DNA of 6,130 nucleotides from an uncultured beta proteobacterium (GCA_903834645.1 CAILKA010000293.1:1-6130); one strand, 5' to 3'; shown: positions 1 through 5,908, counted from the stretch's first letter. The notes: generated by a model from the letters alone, not told the origin. Made by a program: numbers and translations.

Positions 1-1048
1 TCATGCGCGGCAACTCACCGCGCTTGAGCGGGTAGTTGGCCGGGATTGACGGGCTCTTTTCTAGCACCAGTGGCACGGTGATGAGGGTCTTGATGGGCAT
101 CCATGTGACCATCGGGCCCTTGACGTCGGCTGCCGTGATCCCGCCGATGAACTCATCGGTGGCGCTGACCGCAGGCGCCGAGTAGTCCGGACCAATGTAG
201 ACCTCGCCCCGGGTGTTGAGCCGGCACCAGTGCTGGTGCGTGTCCACCCGCATCTCGGTGAGCCACTTGATCGATGCCGTCCCGCCCCAGCCCGGCACCA
301 CCAGCCGCACGGGCGCACCGTGGTCAGGGGTCAGTGCATTGCCATTCATTTTGTAGCAGATGCCGATGTCGTCGGCCCGCGAGACGATATCGGCCACCGG
401 CATTGGTCGCCCCATGTCGCTGCCGTCCACGCCCGACCAGAAGAGGGCGGACTTTGCGTCCTTCTTGAGCCCCAGCAGGCCGAAGATGTGCGACAGCGGC
501 ACGTACTGCCACTCTGCCTGGCCCACTGCGCCCAGCACCCAGTTGCCGCCGGCCACCTGCATCTGGTTTTGCTGCTCCCAAAACAGGCTGCGTCCGTTGC
601 CGTGGCACTCCATCGTGGCGATGATGGTGCGCGATGGCATCTTCAGCAGATCGTCGTAGCTGATCTCCAGGCTGCGCTCCAGCCCGTTGCCGTGGATTTT
701 CATGCGCCACTGCTTGGGGTCAAGAATGGGCTTGGCCTCAGCGATCGGTGTGGGGTAATGGTTGCGGACGTAGAACTCTTCTACCGGAGTGATGAAGGTG
801 CTGAAGTCCCAGTAGTTGCCGCTGCGTACGGTGGCGCCGATATTGAGCAGCCGCGAGTCGTCCTTGATAAGAACCTTGCGTGCCGGTGCCGCGGGCGCAG
901 CCTGCGCTTGCACCACGCCGGGAGCGGCGGCGGCAGCGCCGAAGGCCGCGGCCGACACGAAGAAGCGGCGACGGTCCGATTGGGGTCCGATGTGGAGTGC
1001 TTCTTTCACGAGAGCGCGTTCCTGCTCCTGCTGCTGCTTCGATGCCAT
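1..1048 (-). CDS. Tat-exported molybdopterin oxidoreductase, sulfite oxidase superfamily (3' end outside window)
   Basis: The minus strand is open from ATG at 1048 to the left edge: 349 codons with no stop, so the C-terminus is missing. The start is supported by AGGAG 7 nt upstream. Residues 24-50 form a Tat signal: SDRRRFF, then an Ala-rich stretch ending VQAQA, so the product should be folded with its cofactor and exported to the periplasm. The Moco domain follows. FYVRNH (92-97) and ECHGNGR (147-153, with Cys148 as the expected Mo ligand) are hallmarks of the sulfite oxidase fold. DHGAPVRLVVPGW (242-254) and SIKWL (259-263) are also family motifs and look closer to SoxC-like sulfane dehydrogenases than to animal sulfite oxidase. 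From about residue 290 the dimerisation domain begins and is cut off. Family members transfer electrons to a cytochrome c; a cytochrome partner might lie beyond the left edge. Family assignment is firm; the substrate (sulfite, sulfane sulfur or another oxyanion) is not established. Confidence 0.9.
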   Translation of the reverse strand, partial: MASKQQQEQERALVKEALHIGPQSDRRRFFVSAAAFGAAAAAPGVVQAQAAPAAPARKVLIKDDSRLLNIGATVRSGNYWDFSTFITPVEEFYVRNHYPTPIAEAKPILDPKQWRMKIHGNGLERSLEISYDDLLKMPSRTIIATMECHGNGRSLFWEQQNQMQVAGGNWVLGAVGQAEWQYVPLSHIFGLLGLKKDAKSALFWSGVDGSDMGRPMPVADIVSRADDIGICYKMNGNALTPDHGAPVRLVVPGWGGTASIKWLTEMRVDTHQHWCRLNTRGEVYIGPDYSAPAVSATDEFIGGITAADVKGPMVTWMPIKTLITVPLVLEKSPSIPANYPLKRGELPRM

Positions 1049-1055
1049 GCGGTGT

Positions 1056-1060
1056 CTCCT
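1056..1060 (-). promoter_or_regulatory. Ribosome binding site of the molybdoenzyme gene
   Basis: AGGAG on the minus strand, 7 nt before the ATG at 1048. It fixes the start that gives a complete Tat signal peptide. Confidence 0.75.
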
Positions 1061-1090
1061 GCTTGTGAGCCGGACTCGGGTAAGTGCTTC

Positions 1091-1106
1091 TGGCCCGGAC
1101 CGTGCT
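1091..1106 (+). promoter_or_regulatory. Candidate sigma-54 promoter for the three-component operon
   Basis: The plus strand reads TGGCCCGGACCGTGCT: GG (1092-1093), 10 nt, GC (1104-1105), with 10 of 12 consensus positions matching. It departs from consensus in the TTGC block (GTGC), which makes it weaker than the opposite promoter. The predicted start is near 1117, about 55 nt before the ATG at 1172. It faces the minus-strand sigma-54 site, and the two would overlap under polymerase. I saw no convincing sigma-70 promoter for this operon. Confidence 0.35.
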
Positions 1107-1110
1107 CTAC

Positions 1111-1126
1111 CGCAAGATGCGCGCCA
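1111..1126 (-). promoter_or_regulatory. Sigma-54 (-24/-12) promoter for the molybdoenzyme gene
   Basis: The minus strand reads TGGCGCGCATCTTGCG, against the consensus TGGCACG-N4-TTGCW: 10 of 12 defined positions match. The invariant GG (1125-1124) and GC (1113-1112) are separated by exactly 10 nt. The predicted transcription start is near 1100, giving a leader of about 52 nt before the ATG at 1048. A sigma-54 activator gene in the same locus supports the call. It is seen by eye only; GG-N10-GC also occurs by chance in GC-rich DNA. Confidence 0.6.
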
Positions 1127-1171
1127 GCCGCCTGTCACGGCGATCCTCTGGCGGAGTGGGAAGAAATCGTA

Positions 1172-2068
1172 ATGAAGCGCTCTTCAGGCAGTTCACGGAC
1201 GTTACGTGCGGGTAACAGGCGCGCTTGCCTGCTCACGGCAGCCCGGTGGATGGGGGCTGCGCTCATGCTGCCGCCCGCTCGGGCCGCCACGCCGTTGAGG
1301 TTCGGCACCACGCCGGTCTTCCTGAACGAGCAGGTCAGCCTGCTCGACCGCTGGCAGGGCTATCTGGAGGCTCGTCTCGAGCGGCCCGTACGCCTCGTGC
1401 AGCGCGGCAGCTACCGCGAAATCGTCGACCTGCTGCTGGGCGACGGCGTCGAGGCTGCGTGGCTGTGCGGCCACCCGCTGGTGCTGCAGGAATCGAGGTT
1501 GGCGCCGGTGGCCGTGCCGCGCTACCAGGGCGCTGCGCTGTACCGATCCCATCTCATCGTGCCATCCAGCGACCACACAACCCAGCGCGTGACCGACCTG
1601 CGAGGCCGGGTGTTCGCCTACAGCGACCCGCTCTCCAACAGCGGCTTTCTCGTACCGCGCGCAGAGATCGCCGCGGGTGGCGCCGATCCGGCAACTTTCT
1701 TTCGCCGCACTTTCTTCACCTTCAGCCACCGCAAGGTGGTGGACGCCGTCCGCACGGGTCTTGCCGACAGTGGAGCCGTCGATGGCTATGTGTGGGACAC
1801 GATGGCCATGCAACAGCCTGCGGCGGTCGCGGGCCTGCGCGTGGCCTGGCGCTCGGCACCGCACGGCTTCCCGCCTGTAGTGGCACGCCGCAACTGGTCG
1901 GCCGCTGACCAGCGGCAGCTCGGCGAGGCCCTGCGCGCCATGCCCCTCTGGGCCGAAGGCCGTGCCGTGCTCGAGCGGTTGAACATCGAGGGTTTCGAAG
2001 AGCCGCGTGCCGGTCAGTTCGACAGCATCCGGACGTTGCTGCGACAGACCGAGCGCTCAGGCTCATGA
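1172..2068 (+). CDS. Orphan PhnD-like periplasmic oxyanion-binding protein, likely sensor subunit (AioX-type)
   Basis: 298 aa. The reading frame is open upstream to 230, but that part lies antisense to the molybdoenzyme gene. The ATG at 1172 is the first start that yields a secretion signal: basic residues to NRR (15-17), a hydrophobic stretch, and likely cleavage near PARA-A (35-39). The ribosome site is poor (GGAGTGGG at 1153, far from the start), so the exact start is less certain. The mature part follows the PhnD phosphate/phosphite/phosphonate-binding fold: PLRFGTTPVFL (41-51), AAWLCGHPLVL (95-105), AYSDPLSNSGFLVPR (149-163, the helix-capping anion loop), FFTFSHRKVVDAV (181-193) and the hinge-like DGYVWDT (204-210). 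Cys99 is the only cysteine after the signal. No transporter permease or ATPase is nearby, and the stop overlaps the start of the kinase gene (ATGA), so a sensory role is favoured. The ligand is unknown. Confidence 0.85.
   Translation: MKRSSGSSRTLRAGNRRACLLTAARWMGAALMLPPARAATPLRFGTTPVFLNEQVSLLDRWQGYLEARLERPVRLVQRGSYREIVDLLLGDGVEAAWLCGHPLVLQESRLAPVAVPRYQGAALYRSHLIVPSSDHTTQRVTDLRGRVFAYSDPLSNSGFLVPRAEIAAGGADPATFFRRTFFTFSHRKVVDAVRTGLADSGAVDGYVWDTMAMQQPAAVAGLRVAWRSAPHGFPPVVARRNWSAADQRQLGEALRAMPLWAEGRAVLERLNIEGFEEPRAGQFDSIRTLLRQTERSGS
1201..1216. promoter_or_regulatory. Candidate enhancer (upstream activator site), GTTAC-N6-GTAAC
   Basis: Perfect inverted repeat: GTTAC (1201-1205), six bases, GTAAC (1212-1216). 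Its centre is about 108 bp upstream of the predicted start of the molybdoenzyme transcript (near 1100), a usual distance for a dimeric sigma-54 activator site. The half-sites sit one helical turn apart. It falls in codons 10-15 of the binding-protein gene. A related GTTCAC occurs just before it at 1191-1196, and TGAAG-N4-CTTCA at 1173-1186. The likely binder is the Fis-type domain of the regulator at 3587-4921 (inference). Confidence 0.5.
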
Positions 2069-3582
2069 AATGGAGCGATCTCAGCTGGCGGCTCCGGGTG
2101 CCGCTGGCCATCACGGCCGTGATCGTGGTCACCGAGATTGTCGTCACGACCCTGCTGGTCACACGTGCCCTCTCCGACGCCCGGCGCGACCTGGAAGCCA
2201 GCGCCAAGAGCCTGACGACGCTGCTGGCCCGGTCGCTGCGCGACCCGATTCTGCGCGACGACCTGTGGCAGGCCTTCGAAGTGGTTCGCGCACCCGTGGC
2301 GGAGCGCGGCGCAGACAGCGCGCTGATGGGCGTGGTGGTGCTCGATGCCGGGCGCAAGGTGTTCGTGTCGAGCGATCCGCGCCGGTTTCCGGTTCTGATG
2401 CCCGCCGACGTACTGACTGAGCCTCTGGCCGGGATCGCGCGGCAGGCCACTTCGGATGCGAGGTTTCACTTCACCCTGGGCCGCGGGGCGGCCGGACCGG
2501 AGCTGGCCGCCGCGGGCCCGGTGCTGGCCGAGGACGGCACGCGGCTGGGCACCGTGGTGCTGGACTACGACGGTGCCGTGTACGCGCAGCGCCTGCGCTC
2601 GGCGGTGCTCGAGGTGGCGCTTTTCAGCCTGCCCGGGCTGCTGCTGCTGGTGCCGCTGGGCTGGTACGCGGGAAAGCGCCTAGCCGAACCCCTGGTGCAG
2701 ATGGCCCGCGCACTCGCGCAGGTGAGCCGTGCGCCACCCGAGGAGGTACGCAAGCTGCTCCCGCCGGAAGGTGGAGACGAGATCGGACGCCTCTCCACCC
2801 AGGCCAGGCACATGCTCGATGGCCTGGCGCGCAAGTCGGCCCTGGAGCAGGAGGTGATGGCTTCCGACCGCCTGGCCGCGGTGGGTCGGGTGTCGGCCGC
2901 GATCGCCCACGAGATCAACAACCCCCTGGGTGGCATGCTCAACGCCATCGACACCGCGCTGCGCCACGGCCAGCCTGATGCCGTTTCGCGCAAGACCCTC
3001 GGGCTCCTGGAGCGCGGACTGCAGCAGATACGCGCCACCGTCGGTGCGTTGCTGGTCGAGGCGCGTCTCGACTCTCCGCGCCTGAGTGGGCAGGATTGGG
3101 ATGACCTGCTCCTGCTCATCCAACCGGAGGTCGCGGCCCGAAGCCTGCAATTGCTCTGGCAGGTGGAAGCCGTGGCGGTCGCGGAAATCGCCCTGCCCGG
3201 GCACGAGGTACGCCAGTTGGCACTCAACCTGCTGCTCAACGCGTCGGCAGCCGCGCGCACCACCGACGCCGCCGCGCAAGCGGCCGCGGTGGAGTTCACC
3301 GTGGCCCGCTCGCCCGGGCTGCTTGCCATCGTCGTGGGCAACACGGGCCCGGCGCTGGAGCCGCAGCAGCTTTCGAGGATCTTCGAACCCTTCGTCGCCC
3401 CCTCCTTCGAGACGCAGGCGGCAGCCAGCAATGGCAACCTCACCCACCGCCACGGTCTGGGCCTGTGGGTATGCTGGCAGATCGTGCAGCGGTTGGGGGG
3501 CAGCATCGACGTGGCGAGCGACGAACACTGGACGCGGGTCTCGGTGACCTTGCCCGTACCCGACACCCGGGCTGAAGGATGA
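2065..3582 (+). CDS. Membrane sensor histidine kinase of the three-component system (AioS-type)
   Basis: 505 aa, overlapping the binding-protein gene by 4 nt (ATGA), so the two are translationally coupled. There is one transmembrane helix at about 12-34, a periplasmic sensor region at about 35-180 (it includes GVVVLDAGRKVFVSSDP, a PAS/cache-like strand pattern), and a second helix at about 181-202. A HAMP-like segment spans about 203-255. The dimerisation helix carries the phospho-acceptor His282 in AHEINNPLGG (281-290). The ATPase domain has the N box LNLLLNAS (387-394), a G1 region GNTGPAL (425-431) and the G2 motif HGLGLW (463-468). G1 has Asn where most kinases have the adenine-contacting Asp; this also occurs in other kinase groups, so it need not abolish activity. 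The periplasmic domain is the expected docking site for the binding protein. Its partner is the activator encoded 4 nt downstream. Confidence 0.9.
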   Translation: MKWSDLSWRLRVPLAITAVIVVTEIVVTTLLVTRALSDARRDLEASAKSLTTLLARSLRDPILRDDLWQAFEVVRAPVAERGADSALMGVVVLDAGRKVFVSSDPRRFPVLMPADVLTEPLAGIARQATSDARFHFTLGRGAAGPELAAAGPVLAEDGTRLGTVVLDYDGAVYAQRLRSAVLEVALFSLPGLLLLVPLGWYAGKRLAEPLVQMARALAQVSRAPPEEVRKLLPPEGGDEIGRLSTQARHMLDGLARKSALEQEVMASDRLAAVGRVSAAIAHEINNPLGGMLNAIDTALRHGQPDAVSRKTLGLLERGLQQIRATVGALLVEARLDSPRLSGQDWDDLLLLIQPEVAARSLQLLWQVEAVAVAEIALPGHEVRQLALNLLLNASAAARTTDAAAQAAAVEFTVARSPGLLAIVVGNTGPALEPQQLSRIFEPFVAPSFETQAAASNGNLTHRHGLGLWVCWQIVQRLGGSIDVASDEHWTRVSVTLPVPDTRAEG

Positions 3583-3586
3583 GGCC

Positions 3587-4921
3587 GTGAGTCGCCTTCT
3601 CCTGGTCGAGGACGATCCCATCATGGGCGAGTCGCTGGTGGACCGCTTCGAGCTGGAGGGCTTCGCGGTGCACTGGGTGCGCACTGTGGCGCAGGCCGCG
3701 CTGCGGCTGCAGGACACGCCCTTCGACGCCGTGGTGAGCGACGTGCGCCTCACCGATGGCTCGGGCGAACACCTCTTCGAGACGCTGGTGCGGGCAGGCG
3801 CCGTGCCGCCTCCCTGGCTCTTCATCACCGCCTTCGCCTCGGTGGACCGCGCAGTCGCGATGCTTCAGGCGGGCGCGCGCGACTACGTCACGAAGCCTTT
3901 CGACATCGCCGAGCTGGTCAGCAAGGTCAAGGGTGCGATCGGAGCCCCGGAGCAAGTTCCCTCGCAGACCACCGCTCTGGGCACAGATGACCTGCTTGGC
4001 GTCTCGGCTTCGATGAGACTGCTTGCGAACCAGTCACGGCGTGTGGCCGAGCGTGCCCGCACCCTGCTCGTGACGGGCGAGAGCGGGTCGGGCAAGGAGG
4101 TGCTGGCGCGGCATGTCCATGCACTGGCCCATCCGGGAGGAGATGCGCCCTTCGTGGCCGTGAACTGCGGCGCCATCCCCGAGGCGCTGATCGAGTCTGC
4201 CCTGTTCGGTCACGAGCGTGGCGCGTTCACGGGCGCCGACCGTCTGCGACGCGGCCACTTCGAGCTCGCGCATGGCGGTACGCTCTTCCTCGACGAGATC
4301 GCGGAGCTGACCCCCGCCATGCAGGTTCGGCTGTTGCGCGTGCTGCAGGAAAGGCAGTTCCAGCGCGTTGGCGCCGAAAGCGCGATCTCGGTGAACCTGC
4401 GCGTGGTGTGCGCCACCCACCGCGACCTGCGGCAGCTCGTGGGCCAGGGACTGTTCCGGGAAGACCTGTACTACCGCATCCACGTCGTGCACCTGCGGGT
4501 GCCACCGCTACGCGAGCGACCAGACGACATCCTGTGGCTGGCACAGGGCGCTTTGCTCACGCAGGCCAAAGACCGGGGCGAAGCGCCCAGGCGCCTGAGC
4601 ACTGCAGCCTGCGCAGCCCTGCTCGCCCACGACTGGCCCGGCAACGTGCGCGAACTGCACAACCGGCTCGAGCGCGCCTGCATCCTGAGCGAGCGCAGCA
4701 CCCTGGAGGTGGCCGACCTGTTCGAGGAGCGGCAGGCTGATCCGCCGACTGCCGAACTGCCGACCTTGCACGACTTCGTGGCCGACGCCGAGAAGGCCTA
4801 CCTGGCCTCGGTGCTGGCACGTTTCGGCGGCCGGGTAGGCGCGGCCGCCCAGGCGCTGGGCATCTCGCGCAAGACCCTTTGGGAGAAGAGCAAGCGCTAC
4901 GGGCTGGGCGCAAGCGAGTGA
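3587..4921 (+). CDS. NtrC-family sigma-54-dependent response regulator (AioR-type)
   Basis: 444 aa with a GTG start, placed 4 nt after the kinase stop; AAGGA at 3574-3578 is the likely ribosome site, and this start gives the normal receiver N-terminus MSRLLLVEDD. The receiver domain (1-115) has acidic D9 and D10, phospho-acceptor D52 (SDVRL), T81 and K103 (TKPFD). The AAA+ domain has Walker A GESGSGKE (164-171), the sigma-54-contacting loop GAFTGA (212-217), Walker B GTLFLDEI (231-238) and WPGNVREL (350-357). A Fis-type helix-turn-helix ends the protein (about 414-440, AAAQALGISRKTLWEKSKRYG). All catalytic motifs are intact, so it should activate sigma-54 promoters when phosphorylated. The nearest candidate targets are the two sigma-54 sites at 1091-1126. 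Confidence 0.95.
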   Translation: MSRLLLVEDDPIMGESLVDRFELEGFAVHWVRTVAQAALRLQDTPFDAVVSDVRLTDGSGEHLFETLVRAGAVPPPWLFITAFASVDRAVAMLQAGARDYVTKPFDIAELVSKVKGAIGAPEQVPSQTTALGTDDLLGVSASMRLLANQSRRVAERARTLLVTGESGSGKEVLARHVHALAHPGGDAPFVAVNCGAIPEALIESALFGHERGAFTGADRLRRGHFELAHGGTLFLDEIAELTPAMQVRLLRVLQERQFQRVGAESAISVNLRVVCATHRDLRQLVGQGLFREDLYYRIHVVHLRVPPLRERPDDILWLAQGALLTQAKDRGEAPRRLSTAACAALLAHDWPGNVRELHNRLERACILSERSTLEVADLFEERQADPPTAELPTLHDFVADAEKAYLASVLARFGGRVGAAAQALGISRKTLWEKSKRYGLGASE

Positions 4922-4942
4922 CGGACGCCAGGCCTTGGCCTC

Positions 4943-4979
4943 ATCCCCAGCGTGGGGCTGGCCCTACCTGCTTGGGGAT
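4943..4979 (+). terminator. Weak candidate terminator hairpin after the regulator gene
   Basis: ATCCCCA (4943-4949) can pair with TGGGGAT (4973-4979), or CCCCA (4945-4949) with TGGGG (4953-4957); the two folds exclude each other. It lies 22 nt after the stop of the regulator gene. No clear T-run follows, so intrinsic termination is uncertain. Confidence 0.3.
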
Positions 4980-5061
4980 CCTTGACTCTTCATCGCGGTT
5001 GGCGGAAGGCCGCTGCCGAACCCGGCTCACCCTGCAATGATTCACTCGGGGATATTCTCCA

Positions 5062-5127
5062 CGCCGCCGTAGTTCAGGGGGAAATGGATCCTCTTGACAG
5101 GGGCGGTGGCGTATCAAATCCGTATCA
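5062..5127 (+). repeat. 66-bp direct repeat, copy 1
   Basis: It matches copy 2 (5843-5908) without gaps at 50 of 66 positions, including an identical 15-base start (CGCCGCCGTAGTTCA), a shared CCTCTTGA-type core and two GTATCA hexamers 11 bp apart (5111-5116 and 5122-5127). An internal hairpin is possible: TTCAGGGGG (5073-5081) with CCTCTTGAC (5090-5098), 8 of 9 pairs counting G-U. It lies 67 bp beyond the stop of the winged-helix gene on the minus strand. The element family is unknown to me. Confidence 0.75.
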
Positions 5128-5146
5128 GCCGCAGGCGCTCCCCTGT

Positions 5147-5186
5147 ACCGGGCGGGCGCAGCCAGCCAGCGCTGGGTTCGCCCGGT
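5147..5186 (-). terminator. Hairpin downstream of the winged-helix antitoxin gene
   Basis: ACCGGGCG (5147-5154) and CGCCCGGT (5179-5186) are perfect 8-bp inverted arms; the loop holds a further palindrome CCAGCGCTGG (5166-5175). On the minus strand it starts 8 nt after the stop at 5195. There is no T-run, so it could terminate transcription or protect a 3' end, or could mark a cassette boundary. Confidence 0.4.
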
Positions 5187-5194
5187 CGCAAAAC

Positions 5195-5554
5195 CTACGA
5201 CAAGCGCATCTCGAGCTGGATCTCCCGGTACTGCACCTCGGGACGCACCCTTCCCCGCTCTCCCCTGTGCAGGCGCACCAGGCCGTAGCGCTCCATGGTC
5301 TTGAGCGTGCGCGACAGGTTGCCCGGCGTACGGCCCGTGGCGGCTGCCAGTTCGTGCAGTGACTCGGGATGCGTATCCGAGATCTGCGCCAGCAACGCCC
5401 TGTTGCGATTCGACAGCAGCCGGGCAAAGCTCTCCGGCGAGGTGAACCACACCTTGGGATCGGTGGGCTTGGGGCGCAGTTCACCCTTGGCAATGGCCAT
5501 CGTGCGCGCCTTCATGTCCTCGTAGGAGGCGATTCCAACCTTCAGCGCCTTCAT
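5195..5554 (-). CDS. Winged-helix DNA-binding antitoxin/autorepressor (HVO_A0114-like) of a TumE-type module
   Basis: 119 aa, ATG at 5554 with AGGGAG seven bases upstream. The N-terminal block has a conserved look: KVGIASYEDMKARTMAIAKGE (5-25) and PKVWFTSPESFARLL (33-47). A winged helix follows: ESLHELAAATGRTPGNLSRTLKTMERYGLV (64-93), then a basic wing HRGERGRVRP (96-105). I recognise this arrangement from small regulators encoded next to DUF6516/TumE toxins, where they are presumed antitoxins and autorepressors. The protein is full length with no lesion. It would bind the palindrome at 5743-5763 (inference). Because its toxin partner is broken, it may now act only as a stand-alone repressor. 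Family recognition is from memory, not a search. Confidence 0.75.
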   Translation of the reverse strand: MKALKVGIASYEDMKARTMAIAKGELRPKPTDPKVWFTSPESFARLLSNRNRALLAQISDTHPESLHELAAATGRTPGNLSRTLKTMERYGLVRLHRGERGRVRPEVQYREIQLEMRLS

Positions 5555-5738
5555 CTCCAGACTCCCTTTTCCCGCATCCCGAGTGCATCGTCAGCGAGTA
5601 GTCGAGACCGTGTGGCTTGTCTTCACTCGCCGGCACCTGATGCACCACGAACTTGACCCAATAGCCTGCCTCGTCGATCACCAGAACCTGGCCGTTCAGG
5701 TCGAGCAGTGCATCGAGCGATGGGTCGCGTCGAGTCAT
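5481..5738 (-). pseudogene. C-terminally truncated TumE/DUF6516-family toxin gene
   Basis: The reading frame from ATG at 5738 gives 85 aa. Residues 1 to about 53 (TRRDPSLDALLDLNGQVLV, then YWVKFVVHQVP and KPHGLDYSLTMHS) resemble the N-terminal half of TumE-family (DUF6516) toxins, which as I recall run to roughly 100-120 aa. After about residue 53-58 (position 5580-5565) the match stops, and the remaining residues are only the winged-helix gene read in another frame; the overlap with that gene is 74 nt. Just 25 nt separate codon 53 from the antitoxin start, so the second half is absent, not frameshifted: an internal deletion is the simplest explanation. The start has no ribosome site, and an in-frame TAA lies three codons upstream, so initiation looks leaderless. 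The product is probably inactive. Confidence 0.65.
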
Positions 5739-5742
5739 GATG

Positions 5743-5763
5743 CATTATCACCTAGTGATAATG
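5743..5763 (-). promoter_or_regulatory. Operator palindrome overlapping the toxin-antitoxin promoter
   Basis: Perfect 9-bp inverted arms CATTATCAC (5743-5751) and GTGATAATG (5755-5763), with a 3-bp centre CTA. On the minus strand the distal half contains GATAAT (5749-5744), a good -10 box that would start transcription at about 5737, on the ATG at 5738. No clear -35 is seen. A repressor bound here would block polymerase, as expected for autoregulated toxin-antitoxin operons. Confidence 0.7.
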
Positions 5764-5842
5764 ATCGCCGCCAGCCCAGCCTGGTGACACCCTGATGGGG
5801 AGGTGCTCGGTTGCCGGCGGGTACTACGATAACTTCGGCTCC
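5764..5842. other. Intergenic stretch with no recognised feature
   Basis: This short GC-rich stretch lies between the toxin-antitoxin operator and repeat copy 2. I see no gene, promoter or convincing hairpin in it. Confidence 0.5.
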
Positions 5843-5908
5843 CGCCGCCGTAGTTCAAGGGGAGTTGGACCCTCTTGAAGGAAGCAGGTCCGTATCAAGC
5901 AGGTATCA
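5843..5908 (+). repeat. 66-bp direct repeat, copy 2
   Basis: Same orientation as copy 1 (5062-5127), offset by exactly 781 bp, gapless, 50 of 66 bases identical. The internal hairpin is better here: TTCAAGGGG (5854-5862) pairs with CCTCTTGAA (5871-5879) across an 8-nt loop, all 9 positions paired if one G-U is allowed on the plus strand. GTATCA occurs at 5892-5897 and 5903-5908. It lies 89 bp beyond the stop of the ParE-like gene, as copy 1 lies beyond the winged-helix gene. Confidence 0.75.

Noticed and set aside
973..991. Tandem GGTCCGAT repeat as a possible second activator site
   Set aside because: It falls in the Tat-signal codons (IGPQSDR) of the molybdoenzyme gene, is a direct and not inverted repeat, and does not resemble the GTTAC site.
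230..1171. Plus-strand open frame running into the binding-protein gene
   Set aside because: It lies opposite the well-supported molybdoenzyme gene, its translation has no protein-like pattern, and a secretion signal begins only at 1172.
2680..3828. Long minus-strand frame (382 codons) opposite the kinase gene
   Set aside because: It is the antisense of the kinase and regulator genes with all their motifs; long antisense frames are common in GC-rich DNA.
5094..5117. TTGACA in repeat copy 1 as a sigma-70 promoter
   Set aside because: No acceptable -10 box at 16-18 bp spacing, and copy 2 does not preserve TTGACA.
5063..5130. tRNA-like look of the repeat (GCCGCCGTAGTTCA start, resembling a tRNA acceptor and D arm)
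   Set aside because: No anticodon stem-loop forms, there is no GGTTCGAATCC-type T arm, and the ends do not pair in copy 2.
4941..5450. Minus-strand frame of 169 codons between the regulator and the winged-helix gene
   Set aside because: It overlaps the winged-helix gene in another frame and crosses repeat copy 1 and the hairpin; no recognisable domain.
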